Source: Candidatus Zixiibacteriota bacterium
GTDB lineage: Bacteria > Zixibacteria > MSB-5A5 > UBA10806
Direction: 5' to 3'
Assembly: GCA_024641335.1 (NCBI GenBank)
Contig: JAHEDG010000008.1
Coordinates: forward strand, 1-64,000
DNA length: 64,000 nt
Shown here: positions 46,326 to 55,408 of the stretch, in pieces
Numbering within the stretch: the first letter of the stretch is position 1
Layout: every line of letters begins with the position of its first letter
Notes under the pieces: model-generated
Database searches by the model: none
Seen by the model: the letters and a program-made list of their open reading frames with translations, nothing else
Told to the model about the DNA's origin: nothing
Made by a program: the position numbers and the translations under genes

Positions 46326-48134
46326 ATGCCTAAAAAGGATCTGATTATTATAACGGCTATCTATATTACTGTCTGCGCGATTTATTATATATCGGCCATA
46401 TCGAAAACCGAGCCCGGCTTCCCGGTTGACGACGCCTGGATACACCAGGTTTTCGCCAGGAATATCGCCACCGGCCACGGCTTTTCGTTCAATCCGGACC
46501 GTCCGTTCGCCGGCTCGACCACGCCGCTCTGGACACTGATTCTGGTTCCGATCTGGAAGATTTCAGGGCCTTTAGCCGGAGGGATTATCGCCAGCCTGAT
46601 ACTACAGCTTTTGGCCATAACCGGCCTGTACAAGCTGGCCGGAATGCTGACCAAAGAACCCGATCTTCCTCTTTTAGCGGCGATCCTGTCGATCTTATGC
46701 TGGCCGGTAATCTGGGGAGCGCTTAGCGGCATGGAAATCGGACTTTATTCCGCCCTGACGTTCTGGGGATTATATTATTTTATGAGATCCGGTTCGGTCA
46801 GGGACCGGGATACATATACCGCGTATATTATTTTTACTCTGGCTTTTTTATCGAGACCCGAATGCGCCCTGATTCTTATGGCGGCATTGACGCATGATTT
46901 ATTAATCTGGCGGAAAACACCGGAAAAGGAATTTAAATCCTGGCTGATCAAGGGATTGATTATTATTATATTCACCGCGCCGTATTTCATTTTCAATTAT
47001 TCGACATCCGGCAGTATCTTCCCGCAGACATTCACCGCCAAGGTTCAGCACAAAGGTATCATCTCGGCGATATTGAGCGGGAATTTTTTAGGCATAATGA
47101 AGACGTTAACTGTCGTACCGTATTTTTACCTTAAGGACTTTTTCAGCAAATCTCTTTTGCTCAATCCGATCGTTGTATCGGCGTTCACCGCGGGGATTAT
47201 AAGAATCGCGATCGGAGCGCCGCTGCCTAAATCGAGAAGGCTGATGTTTGTGTTGTTGATTATCTTATATATTCCGGCCATGGGAGCTCTTTCCCCCCGG
47301 TACTGGCCGACCTGGCAGCAGTTCCGTTATGTGACCAATCTTTTGCCGCTTGTAATTACAATCGGCATTATCGGTATATTTCAGATCGACAGCTTCGATT
47401 ACCGGAGCTTTAAAAAACCGCTTATCCTGATCGGCTCTGCGCTCGTCTTTTTCGGTTTGGCGCTGATCCTGGTTTCGACCTATATCGATACCCAGTTGAT
47501 TCCTTTGTTCGTTACCGATGTCTCCGGATACAGCCCCGAACGTATTCACGAAATAATCAGGGGGGTGGGATTCGATACATTGAGCTTAGCGGTATTCTTT
47601 ATTGTCTGTTTGGTTTTGCTATTTACTGGAATTCAACGGAAATCGGCCGTCGGCCGGCCCGGTAGAATATTCAAGATCCTAATATTAACTATCGCCTCTG
47701 CAATAACGATTTGGAACGCGCGAATTTACGTAAACTGCGTCAAATATATAAACATGTATGATGTAGCTCCGGCCGCTTATTTAGGGGATATCGCCAAGCC
47801 CGGCGACGTAGTGGCGGTAAATGATATAGGCGCGTTCGGCTATTTTTCCACAATGGAGGTCTTCGATCTTTGGGGGCTGATATCACCGGAATTAACGTCC
47901 GAAATGATAAACAACGATTCATTGGCCTTCGAATATATGCTGCGTAACAAGCGGGTCGATTACGCGGCCATTGTGCCGGCCTGGTTCAGGTATATCCCTC
48001 GAAGAAGCGATGTATTCGTCCCGCTGAAGGAATTCGGCCGGGACGAGGATTCGATATACCCGAGTTTGACGACTATGGTATATAAAACGGTCTGGCCCGA
48101 CTCTACCCTTGAAAATGATCCAGGGCGGAGATGA
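46326..48134 (+). CDS. GT-C-like polytopic membrane protein (paralogue 2)
   Basis: This is a 602-residue tandem paralogue of the previous gene with the same layout: a first helix, then the DDAWIHQVFARN loop, about 11 more helices, and a periplasmic C-terminal domain with AAYLGDIAKPGDVVAVNDIG and FDLWGLISPEL. Identity to the first copy is moderate along the protein except for the perfectly conserved loop at DNA level. AGGACGAAG precedes the ATG, so it uses normal initiation, unlike its neighbour. The last 32 nt overlap the convergent aminotransferase gene. The role is probably glycosyl transfer at the membrane, acceptor unknown. Confidence 0.68.
   Translation: MPKKDLIIITAIYITVCAIYYISAISKTEPGFPVDDAWIHQVFARNIATGHGFSFNPDRPFAGSTTPLWTLILVPIWKISGPLAGGIIASLILQLLAITGLYKLAGMLTKEPDLPLLAAILSILCWPVIWGALSGMEIGLYSALTFWGLYYFMRSGSVRDRDTYTAYIIFTLAFLSRPECALILMAALTHDLLIWRKTPEKEFKSWLIKGLIIIIFTAPYFIFNYSTSGSIFPQTFTAKVQHKGIISAILSGNFLGIMKTLTVVPYFYLKDFFSKSLLLNPIVVSAFTAGIIRIAIGAPLPKSRRLMFVLLIILYIPAMGALSPRYWPTWQQFRYVTNLLPLVITIGIIGIFQIDSFDYRSFKKPLILIGSALVFFGLALILVSTYIDTQLIPLFVTDVSGYSPERIHEIIRGVGFDTLSLAVFFIVCLVLLFTGIQRKSAVGRPGRIFKILILTIASAITIWNARIYVNCVKYINMYDVAPAAYLGDIAKPGDVVAVNDIGAFGYFSTMEVFDLWGLISPELTSEMINNDSLAFEYMLRNKRVDYAAIVPAWFRYIPRRSDVFVPLKEFGRDEDSIYPSLTTMVYKTVWPDSTLENDPGRR
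46428..46498 (+). repeat. 71-bp tract identical to 44575-44645 (copy 2)
   Basis: This is the second copy of the identical 71-base segment encoding the putative catalytic loop of the GT-C-like proteins. Confidence 0.85.
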
Positions 48135-49251
48135 GAAGGTTTATTTCCTCTTCGCTGTTGTAGAAATGAGGAGAGACCCGGATACCGCCTTCCCTGAAGC
48201 TCAATATATATCCTTCATCGGTCAGATATCGGTAGAGTTTCATGGGATCCTGATTTTTGAAGGCAACTATACCTGATCTGCGAGATTCATCCCTGGAGGA
48301 AACCAGATGGAATCTTTTATCGGAATCGAGTATATCGATGAGCTGTTCGGTAAGACGCCTCACCCGATCCCAGATTTCAGGCAGACCGAATGACAGCAGC
48401 AGGTCAACCGAGGCGTTGAGCGCCCTGATATCCTGATAGGGATAAGTACCCAGTTCGAATTTGGCTGGTCCCTTTCTCGGAGTTAAATCGTATTTCATCA
48501 GATCGGAGAAATCGACTTGCCAATCCACGGAAAGCCAGCCGGAAAAAGGGGGATCGATCATGCTTTCGGCCCGCTCGGAGAGATAATAAAAGCCGGTACC
48601 GCATGGTCCCAGCATCCATTTCTGGCATCCGCAGGTAAACAGATCGACTTTCAATGATTCCAGATCGACCGGCATGGCTCCCAATCCCTGGATACCGTCG
48701 ACGCAGAAAATTATCCGGTTATCGGCGCAGAACCGTCCAAGTTTTTCCAGATCGGCCCGATAGCCGTTGTTAAACTGCACCCAGCTGGTATTTATCACCC
48801 GGGTTTTATTATCGGCCAGGGATATAATGGCTTCTTCGTCGATAAAGCCCTGGTTGTTTTTGGCGAATCGGATATCGACACCGCGAGATTTCAATCTCAC
48901 CCAGGGATAGACATTGGCCGGGAACTCGTTATCGGAGACTATGATATTATCGCCGGACGACCATCGATATCCAGCGGCTATGATATTAAGTCCGTAGGAT
49001 GTTGTCGTGGACAATCCTATTCTTTGAAAATCAACTCCGACTATGCCGGCCAGCTTACCGCGGACTGCCTCTATTATTTTGAATGATTCAGCGTCATGGT
49101 TATGGGCTGTTTTCTGCCAGCTGTCCAGATAAAGATCGTAAACCCGGCGCGCCGGAACCGGCAGAGGGCCGTGCGAAGCGTTATTGAGATATATGATACT
49201 ATCATCCAAAAGAAAATTCGAACGCGCTTTTCGCCAATCGATCATACTCAT
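48103..49251 (-). CDS. Class V aminotransferase (cysteine desulfurase/isopenicillin-N-epimerase-like)
   Basis: This is a PLP-dependent fold-type I enzyme of 382 residues from ATG 49251, which has GGAGAGG upstream; 49275 is less likely. Key blocks are YLNNASHGPLPVPARRV at the N-terminus, STTSYGLNIIA for PLP phosphate binding, CVDGIQGLGAMPVDLE with the PLP-binding Asp, and CGCQKWMLGPCG with the Schiff-base Lys. The C-terminal domain ends with IRVSPHFYNSEEEI. The reaction (desulfuration, epimerisation, lyase) cannot be deduced. It overlaps the stop of the CerR-like gene by 4 nt, so the two are co-translated. Confidence 0.85.
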   Translation of the reverse strand: MSMIDWRKARSNFLLDDSIIYLNNASHGPLPVPARRVYDLYLDSWQKTAHNHDAESFKIIEAVRGKLAGIVGVDFQRIGLSTTTSYGLNIIAAGYRWSSGDNIIVSDNEFPANVYPWVRLKSRGVDIRFAKNNQGFIDEEAIISLADNKTRVINTSWVQFNNGYRADLEKLGRFCADNRIIFCVDGIQGLGAMPVDLESLKVDLFTCGCQKWMLGPCGTGFYYLSERAESMIDPPFSGWLSVDWQVDFSDLMKYDLTPRKGPAKFELGTYPYQDIRALNASVDLLLSFGLPEIWDRVRRLTEQLIDILDSDKRFHLVSSRDESRRSGIVAFKNQDPMKLYRYLTDEGYILSFREGGIRVSPHFYNSEEEINLLISALDHFQG

Positions 49252-50228
49252 AGCCAGCCTCTCCTGGAATACCATTCGATTGTCTCCGCGGCTCCTGCCT
49301 TGAAGGAGTATCGGGGAACAAAACCGGTATCTTTTTCAATTGCTGATGTATCAACCAGCCAGTATTTGGCGGACAATTCGGCCGCCTTATCTTCAGTAAA
49401 AATGACCGCCTGTCCCCGTTTACCGGCGATCCATTCGGATAACAGTCCGGCCAATTTCAAAACCGGGACGGGCAGATGGATATCCAGGGCCCTGACACCC
49501 ATAACTTCACTGATTATATCTCCGGCCTGACTGTAGGAATAGGCTTTTTTCTCGGCGATGAAATATACATTTCCCGATACGGTATCGGTTCGGACTGCGG
49601 CCAGAACAGCCCGGGCCAGGTCTTTCACATAAGTGAAATTGATATAGCACTCTCCGGAACCAAAGGTCGGTTTCAGTTTGAATTTCACCGCTTTGAAAAA
49701 GGCCAGCATCTCTTTATCGCGTGGTCCGTATACCGCGGATGGTCTTAGGATGGTAACCGGGAACTGATCTTTAAAATTCAGGACCGCCTTTTCACCGCCG
49801 AGCTTGGATCGTCCATAGGCGGTCAGAGGGCGGGGCGGATGATCCTCGGTGAGGGGCCGGTAAGACGAGGCGGGGCCCGAGGCCGCCATGGATGATATCT
49901 GGATAAATCTGCTGATTTTCGAGTAGTCTTTAGCAGCCTCGAGAAGATTCCCGGTACCCGCGATATTGACAGTATCGAACATAACAGGATCGATGGTTTT
50001 GGTCAACCCGGCATTATTGATAATAATATCTACTCCTTCGACAGCGTCGCGCAAAGACTCCGGATCATTAAGATCTCCATAGAGAAGTTCGAGGTCAATT
50101 CCCTCTATATTGGAGAGATCGGAGGATGGACGGACCAGGGCGCGCACCTGATAATCCGAGGCTAAGAATGCTTCGCAAAGATGAGAGCCGACGAATCCGT
50201 TGGCCCCGGTAATCAGGGCTAATGTCAC
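49248..50228 (-). CDS. Extended SDR; possible 3-ketosphinganine/ceramide reductase (CerR-like)
   Basis: This 326-residue NAD(P)-dependent short-chain dehydrogenase of the epimerase type has nucleotide-binding TGANGFVGSHLCEAF and IINNAGLTK, catalytic Ser in ISSMAASG, and YxxxK in AYGRSKLGGEKAVL. In Caulobacter a protein annotated as NAD-dependent epimerase (CerR) reduces the ketone during sphingolipid synthesis. Here the gene is divergent from a serine palmitoyltransferase-like gene with about 110 nt between start codons, so the same role is proposed by context. A sugar-epimerase role cannot be excluded. The start is GTG with GGAG about 10 nt upstream. Confidence 0.72.
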   Translation of the reverse strand: MTLALITGANGFVGSHLCEAFLASDYQVRALVRPSSDLSNIEGIDLELLYGDLNDPESLRDAVEGVDIIINNAGLTKTIDPVMFDTVNIAGTGNLLEAAKDYSKISRFIQISSMAASGPASSYRPLTEDHPPRPLTAYGRSKLGGEKAVLNFKDQFPVTILRPSAVYGPRDKEMLAFFKAVKFKLKPTFGSGECYINFTYVKDLARAVLAAVRTDTVSGNVYFIAEKKAYSYSQAGDIISEVMGVRALDIHLPVPVLKLAGLLSEWIAGKRGQAVIFTEDKAAELSAKYWLVDTSAIEKDTGFVPRYSFKAGAAETIEWYSRRGWL

Positions 50229-50242
50229 TTCTCTTTATCTCC

Positions 50243-50271
50243 TTGACAATTAAAACAGCGTGCGGTAATTT
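50243..50271 (+). promoter_or_regulatory. Predicted promoter of the serine palmitoyltransferase gene
   Basis: TTGACA (50243), a 17-nt spacer and TAATTT (50266-50271) would start transcription near 50278. This rules out the upstream start at 50222 and supports ATG 50341 as the real start. Confidence 0.6.
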
Positions 50272-50340
50272 CGCTCTTGCCAATAAATTATGCAATGGGT
50301 TGAAGACTCGCAAGACGTTTATTTCGATCCCGGAGAATTC

Positions 50341-51523
50341 GATGGATTTATTTGATAGATGCAAGAACTATAAGGATGCCCGCGCGGTCGAAGCGATGGG
50401 TTTATATCCATATTTTCGGCGTATTTCATCGTCGCCGGATACCAAAGTTATCGCTGAGGGCAGAGAAGTGATAATGATCGGCTCAAATAACTACCTGGGC
50501 TTGACCAATCACCCGAAAGTAATCGAGGCTATTCATCAGGCGGTCGATAAATACGGTTCGGGCTGTACCGGCTCGCGGTTTCTCAACGGCACTTTGGATA
50601 TGCATGTCCTGCTGGAAGAGGAATTGGCCGACTTCATGGGGACGGAATCGGCTTTAGTATTTTCGACCGGTTTTCAGACCAATTTGGGGACTATCTCTAC
50701 TCTGGTCGGAAAAGACGATATCGTTATCGGCGACCGGGCCAATCATGCCTCTATTGTCGACGGCTGCCGGATGTCCTTCGGGGATTTCAAGAAATACAAA
50801 CATAACAATATGGCCGATCTGGAACGTCACCTGGCTAAAAACGGCAATTCCAGGGGAAAACTGGTCGTCACCGACGGCGTATTTTCCATGGAGGGAGATA
50901 TCGCCAATCTGCCGAAGATCACGGAGTTATCGTCAAAATACGGAGCCCGGGTGATGGTGGACGACGCTCACAGTATCGGCGTATTGGGGGAAAACGGCCG
51001 TGGCACAGCTGAGTATTTTCATATCGAGGATCAAGTCGATATAGTCATGGGAACATTCTCCAAATCGCTGGCCTCACTGGGTGGCTTCATCGCGGCGGAT
51101 GAGGATGTCATTCATTATATCAAACATCATTCCAGGGCCCTTATATTTTCGGCGGCGCCTCCTCCGGCCGCAGTCGCGGCGGTCAGGACGACATTGAAGA
51201 TTATGAAATCGGAACCGGAGCGCAGAACCAGGCTATGGGAAATAACCAGGCGAATGCACAAAGAGTTCAAAGGAATGGGATTCGATATCGGAGCGACCCA
51301 AACCCCTATCATCCCGATTATCGTAGGGGAAGATATGAAAACTTTCGCTTTCTGGAAAAGCCTGACCGAGGCGGGGTTATTTACCAATCCGATTATCTCA
51401 CCCGCGGTTCCTCCGGGGCAGGCTTTGATAAGAACCAGCTATACCGCCACCCATACCGACGAGCAGCTCGACCGGGTGCTTCAGATTTTCAAAGATGTCG
51501 GCAAGAAATTCGGGATAATATAA
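50341..51523 (+). CDS. spt: Serine palmitoyltransferase-like alpha-oxoamine synthase
   Basis: This PLP-dependent enzyme of about 393 residues is of the SPT/KBL/BioF group. It aligns from memory with the Bacteroides-type SPT throughout: GLYPYFRRISSS, GSNNYLGLTNHPKVIEA, GSGCTGSRFLNGTLD, DRANHASIVDG, TDGVFSMEGDIANLP, VDDAHSIGVLG and the Schiff-base Lys in GTFSKSLASLGGF. SPT condenses serine with a fatty acyl thioester to 3-ketosphinganine. GGAGAATTCG precedes the ATG. It is followed directly by the GNAT gene and is divergent from a CerR-like reductase, which supports sphingolipid synthesis over threonine catabolism (KBL). Confidence 0.85.
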
Positions 51524-52651
51524 TTGGCCGCGATCGAGATACGCGAGGTCAGCGATAAAAAAACGCTTTCGGCGTTTACAAAACTGCCGTTGTCCCTGTA
51601 CAGGAACGAGCCTTATTATGTCCCTCACCTTTTGGTCGACAGAAAGAAGATATTCGACAAATCCGGAAACCCGTTTTTTCACCATGCCAGGGCAAAATAT
51701 TATCTGGCCTATAAAGACGGCCATATCGCCGGACGAATAGCCGGCATAGTCAATGATCTCCACAACGAATTTCATAACGAGCAAACAGGATTTTTCGGAT
51801 TCTTCGACTGTATCAACGATTTCGAGACCGCGGCTTCTCTTCTGCGGACCGCCGGGGATTTTACCCGCAAAGAGGGGATGGGAATTTTACGCGGACCGGC
51901 GAATTTTTCCACCAATGACGAAGTCGGTCTTTTGATCGAGGGTTTCGATTCTCTGCCCTGTTTTATGATGACCTATAATCCACCGTATTATTTAGATATG
52001 TATGACCGTCTTGGGTTAAAGAAGGCCGAGGATCTGATCGCCTATTATATCGACGATAAGAATCCTCCCCCGGAAAGGATAATGAGAATCGCCGAAAAGA
52101 TCCGGCAGAGAAGCAGGGTGAGAATCCGCAAAATAGATATGAAACATTTCGATTCCGAGCTGGAGCTGATAAGGACCATTTACAATTCCGCCTGGAGCAG
52201 GAACTGGGGATTTATTCCGATGACCGAGGAGGAATTCGAGCATACTGCCGACGATTTCAAGAAAATCATAGATCCGGAGCTGGTTTTTCTGGCTTTTATC
52301 GATGACGAGCCGGCGGGATTTCAACTGGCAGTTCCCGATTACAACCCGGTACTCAGGACAATGAACGGACGGTTATTTCCCGCGGGGTTTTTGAAATTCA
52401 TATATTATACGAAGGTCAGGAGGATAATAACCGGTCTCCGGGTGATAACCATGGGAATAGTCCACAAGTATCAGAAAATCGGACTCGATTTGATATTCTT
52501 CGCCGATATCTATAACGAAGGGCGACGTCGCGGCTATAAGTGGGCGGAGATGTCCTGGATACTGGAACGCAACACGTTAATGAACAAGAGCGCGCTGGAT
52601 ATGGGCGCCCGGCCGTATAAAAAATACCGTATTTACGAAAAGTCTCTTTAG
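51524..52651 (+). CDS. GNAT-superfamily acyltransferase, possible bacterial ceramide synthase
   Basis: A 375-residue member of a large-GNAT family. Recognisable blocks are RNEPYYVPHLLVDRKKIF, FFHHARAKYYLAYKDGHIAG, GFFGFFDCINDFETA, ILRGPANFSTNDEVGLLIEG and MTYNPPYYLDMYDRLGLKK. The C-terminal GNAT-like fold contains MGIVHKYQKIGLD and WAEMSWILERN. The same type of protein lies next to spt in other bacteria and resembles the Caulobacter ceramide synthase bCerS as I remember it. It would N-acylate the sphingoid base. The start is TTG immediately after the spt stop, so translation is probably coupled. Confidence 0.7.
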   Translation: MAAIEIREVSDKKTLSAFTKLPLSLYRNEPYYVPHLLVDRKKIFDKSGNPFFHHARAKYYLAYKDGHIAGRIAGIVNDLHNEFHNEQTGFFGFFDCINDFETAASLLRTAGDFTRKEGMGILRGPANFSTNDEVGLLIEGFDSLPCFMMTYNPPYYLDMYDRLGLKKAEDLIAYYIDDKNPPPERIMRIAEKIRQRSRVRIRKIDMKHFDSELELIRTIYNSAWSRNWGFIPMTEEEFEHTADDFKKIIDPELVFLAFIDDEPAGFQLAVPDYNPVLRTMNGRLFPAGFLKFIYYTKVRRIITGLRVITMGIVHKYQKIGLDLIFFADIYNEGRRRGYKWAEMSWILERNTLMNKSALDMGARPYKKYRIYEKSL

Positions 52652-52677
52652 CTTCGGCAGCAGGACAGACAATAATA

Positions 52678-53487
52678 TCATCTCTGGCAGCGAGGGCAGT
52701 AATGCGCTGATCGTCCTCCGATTTTTTCTCTCCTTATTTTACGTCGGCAATTCACGCAGGGTTGGCTTTCCCGGCCGTACACTCTATGCGAGTTTTGGTA
52801 ACCGCCCTGAACTCCGTCAGCATCCACATAGTCGGATATCGATGATCCTCTGGCCTGGATCGCCTCGTCCAGTATTTCGATAATGACGCTATGGAGTTTG
52901 CCGAGCCTGGCGACACTAATAGCGCGGCAGTTTAATTTCGGACTGATTCCCGCTCTGAATAGAGCTTCATCGGTATAGATATTGCCCAAACCTGAAATTA
53001 CTGTTTGATCGAGGAGCAGGGCTTTGATCATCCTGTTTTTCGATTTGATCGCGGCCAAGAAATCGTCGACACCGAGCTGGTACGGATCGGGGCCGATTTT
53101 CGCCAGGTAATCGAGATCTGGTAGTTTTGATGTTTTCACCAGGTGCAGGTAACCGAATCTGCGGATATCATTGAACCGGATTTCACCGTCGTTCAATTCC
53201 ATGATAAAATGAGTGTGTTTCGCGACTTTGGTATCGGATCGGTCGAGTGTCAGTTTACCGGTCATTTTCAAATGTATGATCAGGGTCCTGCCGCCGGATA
53301 AGGATATGAGGATGTTTTTTCCTTTGCGTTCGATTCCGGAGATGGTCGCGCTCCGGAGTCCGACTCGCGGCAAACGTCCGTCGCGCCAGACAGACCTGGT
53401 GATGATTTTCGCGGTCATGATCTTCTTGCCGACTATTTTATTTCGCAGGTCGTTAACGATGGTTTGTACTTCGGGCAGTTCCGGCAT
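52678..53487 (-). CDS. mutM: Formamidopyrimidine-DNA glycosylase
   Basis: MutM/Fpg excises oxidised purines such as 8-oxoguanine and nicks the DNA. The mature N-terminus PELPEVQTIVNDL supplies catalytic Pro2 and Glu3. The conserved Lys and H2TH region are in IKALLLDQTVISGLGNIYTDE. The C-terminal zinc finger is complete: CVNCRRKI ... HYCPRCQR. At 269 residues it is normal. It is the last gene of a tight leftward run, 4 nt after the transglutaminase-like gene. Confidence 0.96.
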   Translation of the reverse strand: MPELPEVQTIVNDLRNKIVGKKIMTAKIITRSVWRDGRLPRVGLRSATISGIERKGKNILISLSGGRTLIIHLKMTGKLTLDRSDTKVAKHTHFIMELNDGEIRFNDIRRFGYLHLVKTSKLPDLDYLAKIGPDPYQLGVDDFLAAIKSKNRMIKALLLDQTVISGLGNIYTDEALFRAGISPKLNCRAISVARLGKLHSVIIEILDEAIQARGSSISDYVDADGVQGGYQNSHRVYGRESQPCVNCRRKIRREKIGGRSAHYCPRCQR

Positions 53488-53491
53488 AATA

Positions 53492-55408
53492 TTATTCTGT
53501 CCTTTTGAGAATTATCTGTTTATCGGCCTCGGCCCTGGCTGTATTGAAGAACCTGGCCAGAGATTTATTGGCCGACGGCGGAAGATATGATTTTTTCAGA
53601 CCGAATCCTCTGGTAATGGTGACCGAGTTTTCGGCCTGGCGGGCGACGGAGTATATTTCTCCGATATGGCTGTTCAGAGAATAATTTTTGGGCAGCGATT
53701 CGACCTCGAACTGGGGGGCGATATAGAATGTTATCCTCTCGAACTCGAATCTCGGTCTTTTGAGCATAATCGGGTATCGTCTTTGAGAGTCGGGGATATT
53801 AGGCAGATCTTCCCATCGGCCGAGAAGATCCATCGGCATATAGGCCCGTCGGGCGAACGGCCTGATAATCGGATCTGTGGTAAACGAATAGGCTATACGG
53901 TAATCGTCATTGGCGGAATCGGGCGAGAAAGCGATGAATTTTCCCAGTCGAGCCCCGGGAAAGGAGCTGGTCAGTTTTCTTTCCCAGGGCATTTTTCGCT
54001 GTTCCTCGTCGAAGCTTAGAAGATATGACGATATTTCCGGTATCATGGCCCCGGAATATATTTCGGTAGCCTCGCCATGAAGCGCCCCATCCTGGTCGAG
54101 ATAGAGCTTCAGGTGAATAGCCTTGCCGTTTTCCCGATAATCCACATCGGGGATACGGGACAAGTTTCCGGCGGGCTCATCGATCCGAAGAATAGAAGCT
54201 CCCTGATCTTCGAACGGAAGAACTCCCAAATCGCTGACCGGATAAAACGGATCCGCCCAGAGAGTATCGCCATCGATGAAGCAGGCGACTATCAGCCTGT
54301 CAAACCAGAACAGGGCAGGCAGCTCGTCGAGGGGCGCGGTGACATTGCGGGTGGCTGTCAAATATAAGCCGCATGGTACATTCAGATCCTCGAGCAATCC
54401 ATATAGAATGGCGGCGCTATTGCCTTGGGTGCCGCGCCGTTTTTCGATAGCGTCGTCAACGCTCCGCGCCAGGGTGACATCGGAATACTGGGATCTGAAA
54501 TTTCTCCTCACCCAGGTGAACGCCCCGGCCGCTTTGTGTCTTATGTCTCCGGAGACATTTTCGAGCGAATCGATTACCGGATCGAGAGAAGATCCAGATT
54601 CGAGGAAATTCTCCAGTTTATCACCATAAAGCCGGGAAATCAGGAGCCAGTCTACTTTTTGAGTTTCGGGATCAGGCCAGTTTCTGTCCAGGTAAAGAGA
54701 ATAGAATACGCCGGGGATAATTTCCTCGAAGGTCGGGGAAAACTCCTCGTCGTAGAGACCCTGAACATCAGCGGCTATCCACTTATATTTAATTCCGCCG
54801 GAACCTCCGATTCCCTTAAATCGCTCTCTGATCTCATAGGCGGGAAAAGCCGGTGAGACGGCGAATTTGAATACCCATGAATCCGGGATAGTTAATACGA
54901 CTATGGCGGAATCCACAGGGATGGTCTTTCCAAAAAATCTTTTGCCGGCAATACTGGCGTCCGTGGATCTGATAGTCCATTCCAGATGAAGGGCGGCTCC
55001 CGGCTCGGCATGACGGAAATTAATGAAGATCCTTTTGCTGTCGTCGGTAATGTTCCGGGTTACTATATCTTCCTCATCCGACTGGAATATTTCTCCGTCG
55101 GGCAGAACGGTAAAGGCCTTGATATCGATTCGATCGTTTTTTCCCAGCACCGGAGTGGCGGTTCTGGAAAGCGCTGTTCGGCCCCGTTCGGCCAGCACGA
55201 TTTCAGATTTATAATATCGAACATAATCATAACCCCCGTTGCCGTCCGGCCAGATATGAGTAGAGTCATATACCATCGTATAATATCCCATAAGCTCTTC
55301 ATACAGGGGCTGGGCTTTCGCCGCGTTCGGGAAGAATATAATCGACAAAACAAGACTTAATACAAAACGGGGAATTATCCCATTCCGGTCACTTCGATAT
55401 AAAGACAT
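53492..55408 (-). CDS. DUF3857/transglutaminase-like secreted protein with degenerate active site
   Basis: The protein is about 638 residues from ATG 55408, where a signal peptide follows (VLSLVLSIIFFPNAAKAQ); the longer frame to 55534 is unlikely. The N-terminal DUF3857 beta domain (DRIDIKAFTVLPDGEIFQSD) precedes a transglutaminase-like core and a C-terminal beta domain. In the core the Cys motif reads RRGTQGNSAAILYGLL, with Ser where the nucleophile should be. The His position reads FDRLIVACF; only the Asp (TLWADPF) is kept. It is probably catalytically inactive and may bind glycans or peptides. It overlaps the upstream paralogue by 20 nt. Confidence 0.8.
   Translation of the reverse strand: MSLYRSDRNGIIPRFVLSLVLSIIFFPNAAKAQPLYEELMGYYTMVYDSTHIWPDGNGGYDYVRYYKSEIVLAERGRTALSRTATPVLGKNDRIDIKAFTVLPDGEIFQSDEEDIVTRNITDDSKRIFINFRHAEPGAALHLEWTIRSTDASIAGKRFFGKTIPVDSAIVVLTIPDSWVFKFAVSPAFPAYEIRERFKGIGGSGGIKYKWIAADVQGLYDEEFSPTFEEIIPGVFYSLYLDRNWPDPETQKVDWLLISRLYGDKLENFLESGSSLDPVIDSLENVSGDIRHKAAGAFTWVRRNFRSQYSDVTLARSVDDAIEKRRGTQGNSAAILYGLLEDLNVPCGLYLTATRNVTAPLDELPALFWFDRLIVACFIDGDTLWADPFYPVSDLGVLPFEDQGASILRIDEPAGNLSRIPDVDYRENGKAIHLKLYLDQDGALHGEATEIYSGAMIPEISSYLLSFDEEQRKMPWERKLTSSFPGARLGKFIAFSPDSANDDYRIAYSFTTDPIIRPFARRAYMPMDLLGRWEDLPNIPDSQRRYPIMLKRPRFEFERITFYIAPQFEVESLPKNYSLNSHIGEIYSVARQAENSVTITRGFGLKKSYLPPSANKSLARFFNTARAEADKQIILKRTE

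Noticed and set aside
44473-48134. Two GT-C-like genes as a split or duplicated assembly artefact
   Set aside because: The genes differ along most of their length and have different 5' ends, so they are true paralogues; only the 71-bp tract is identical.
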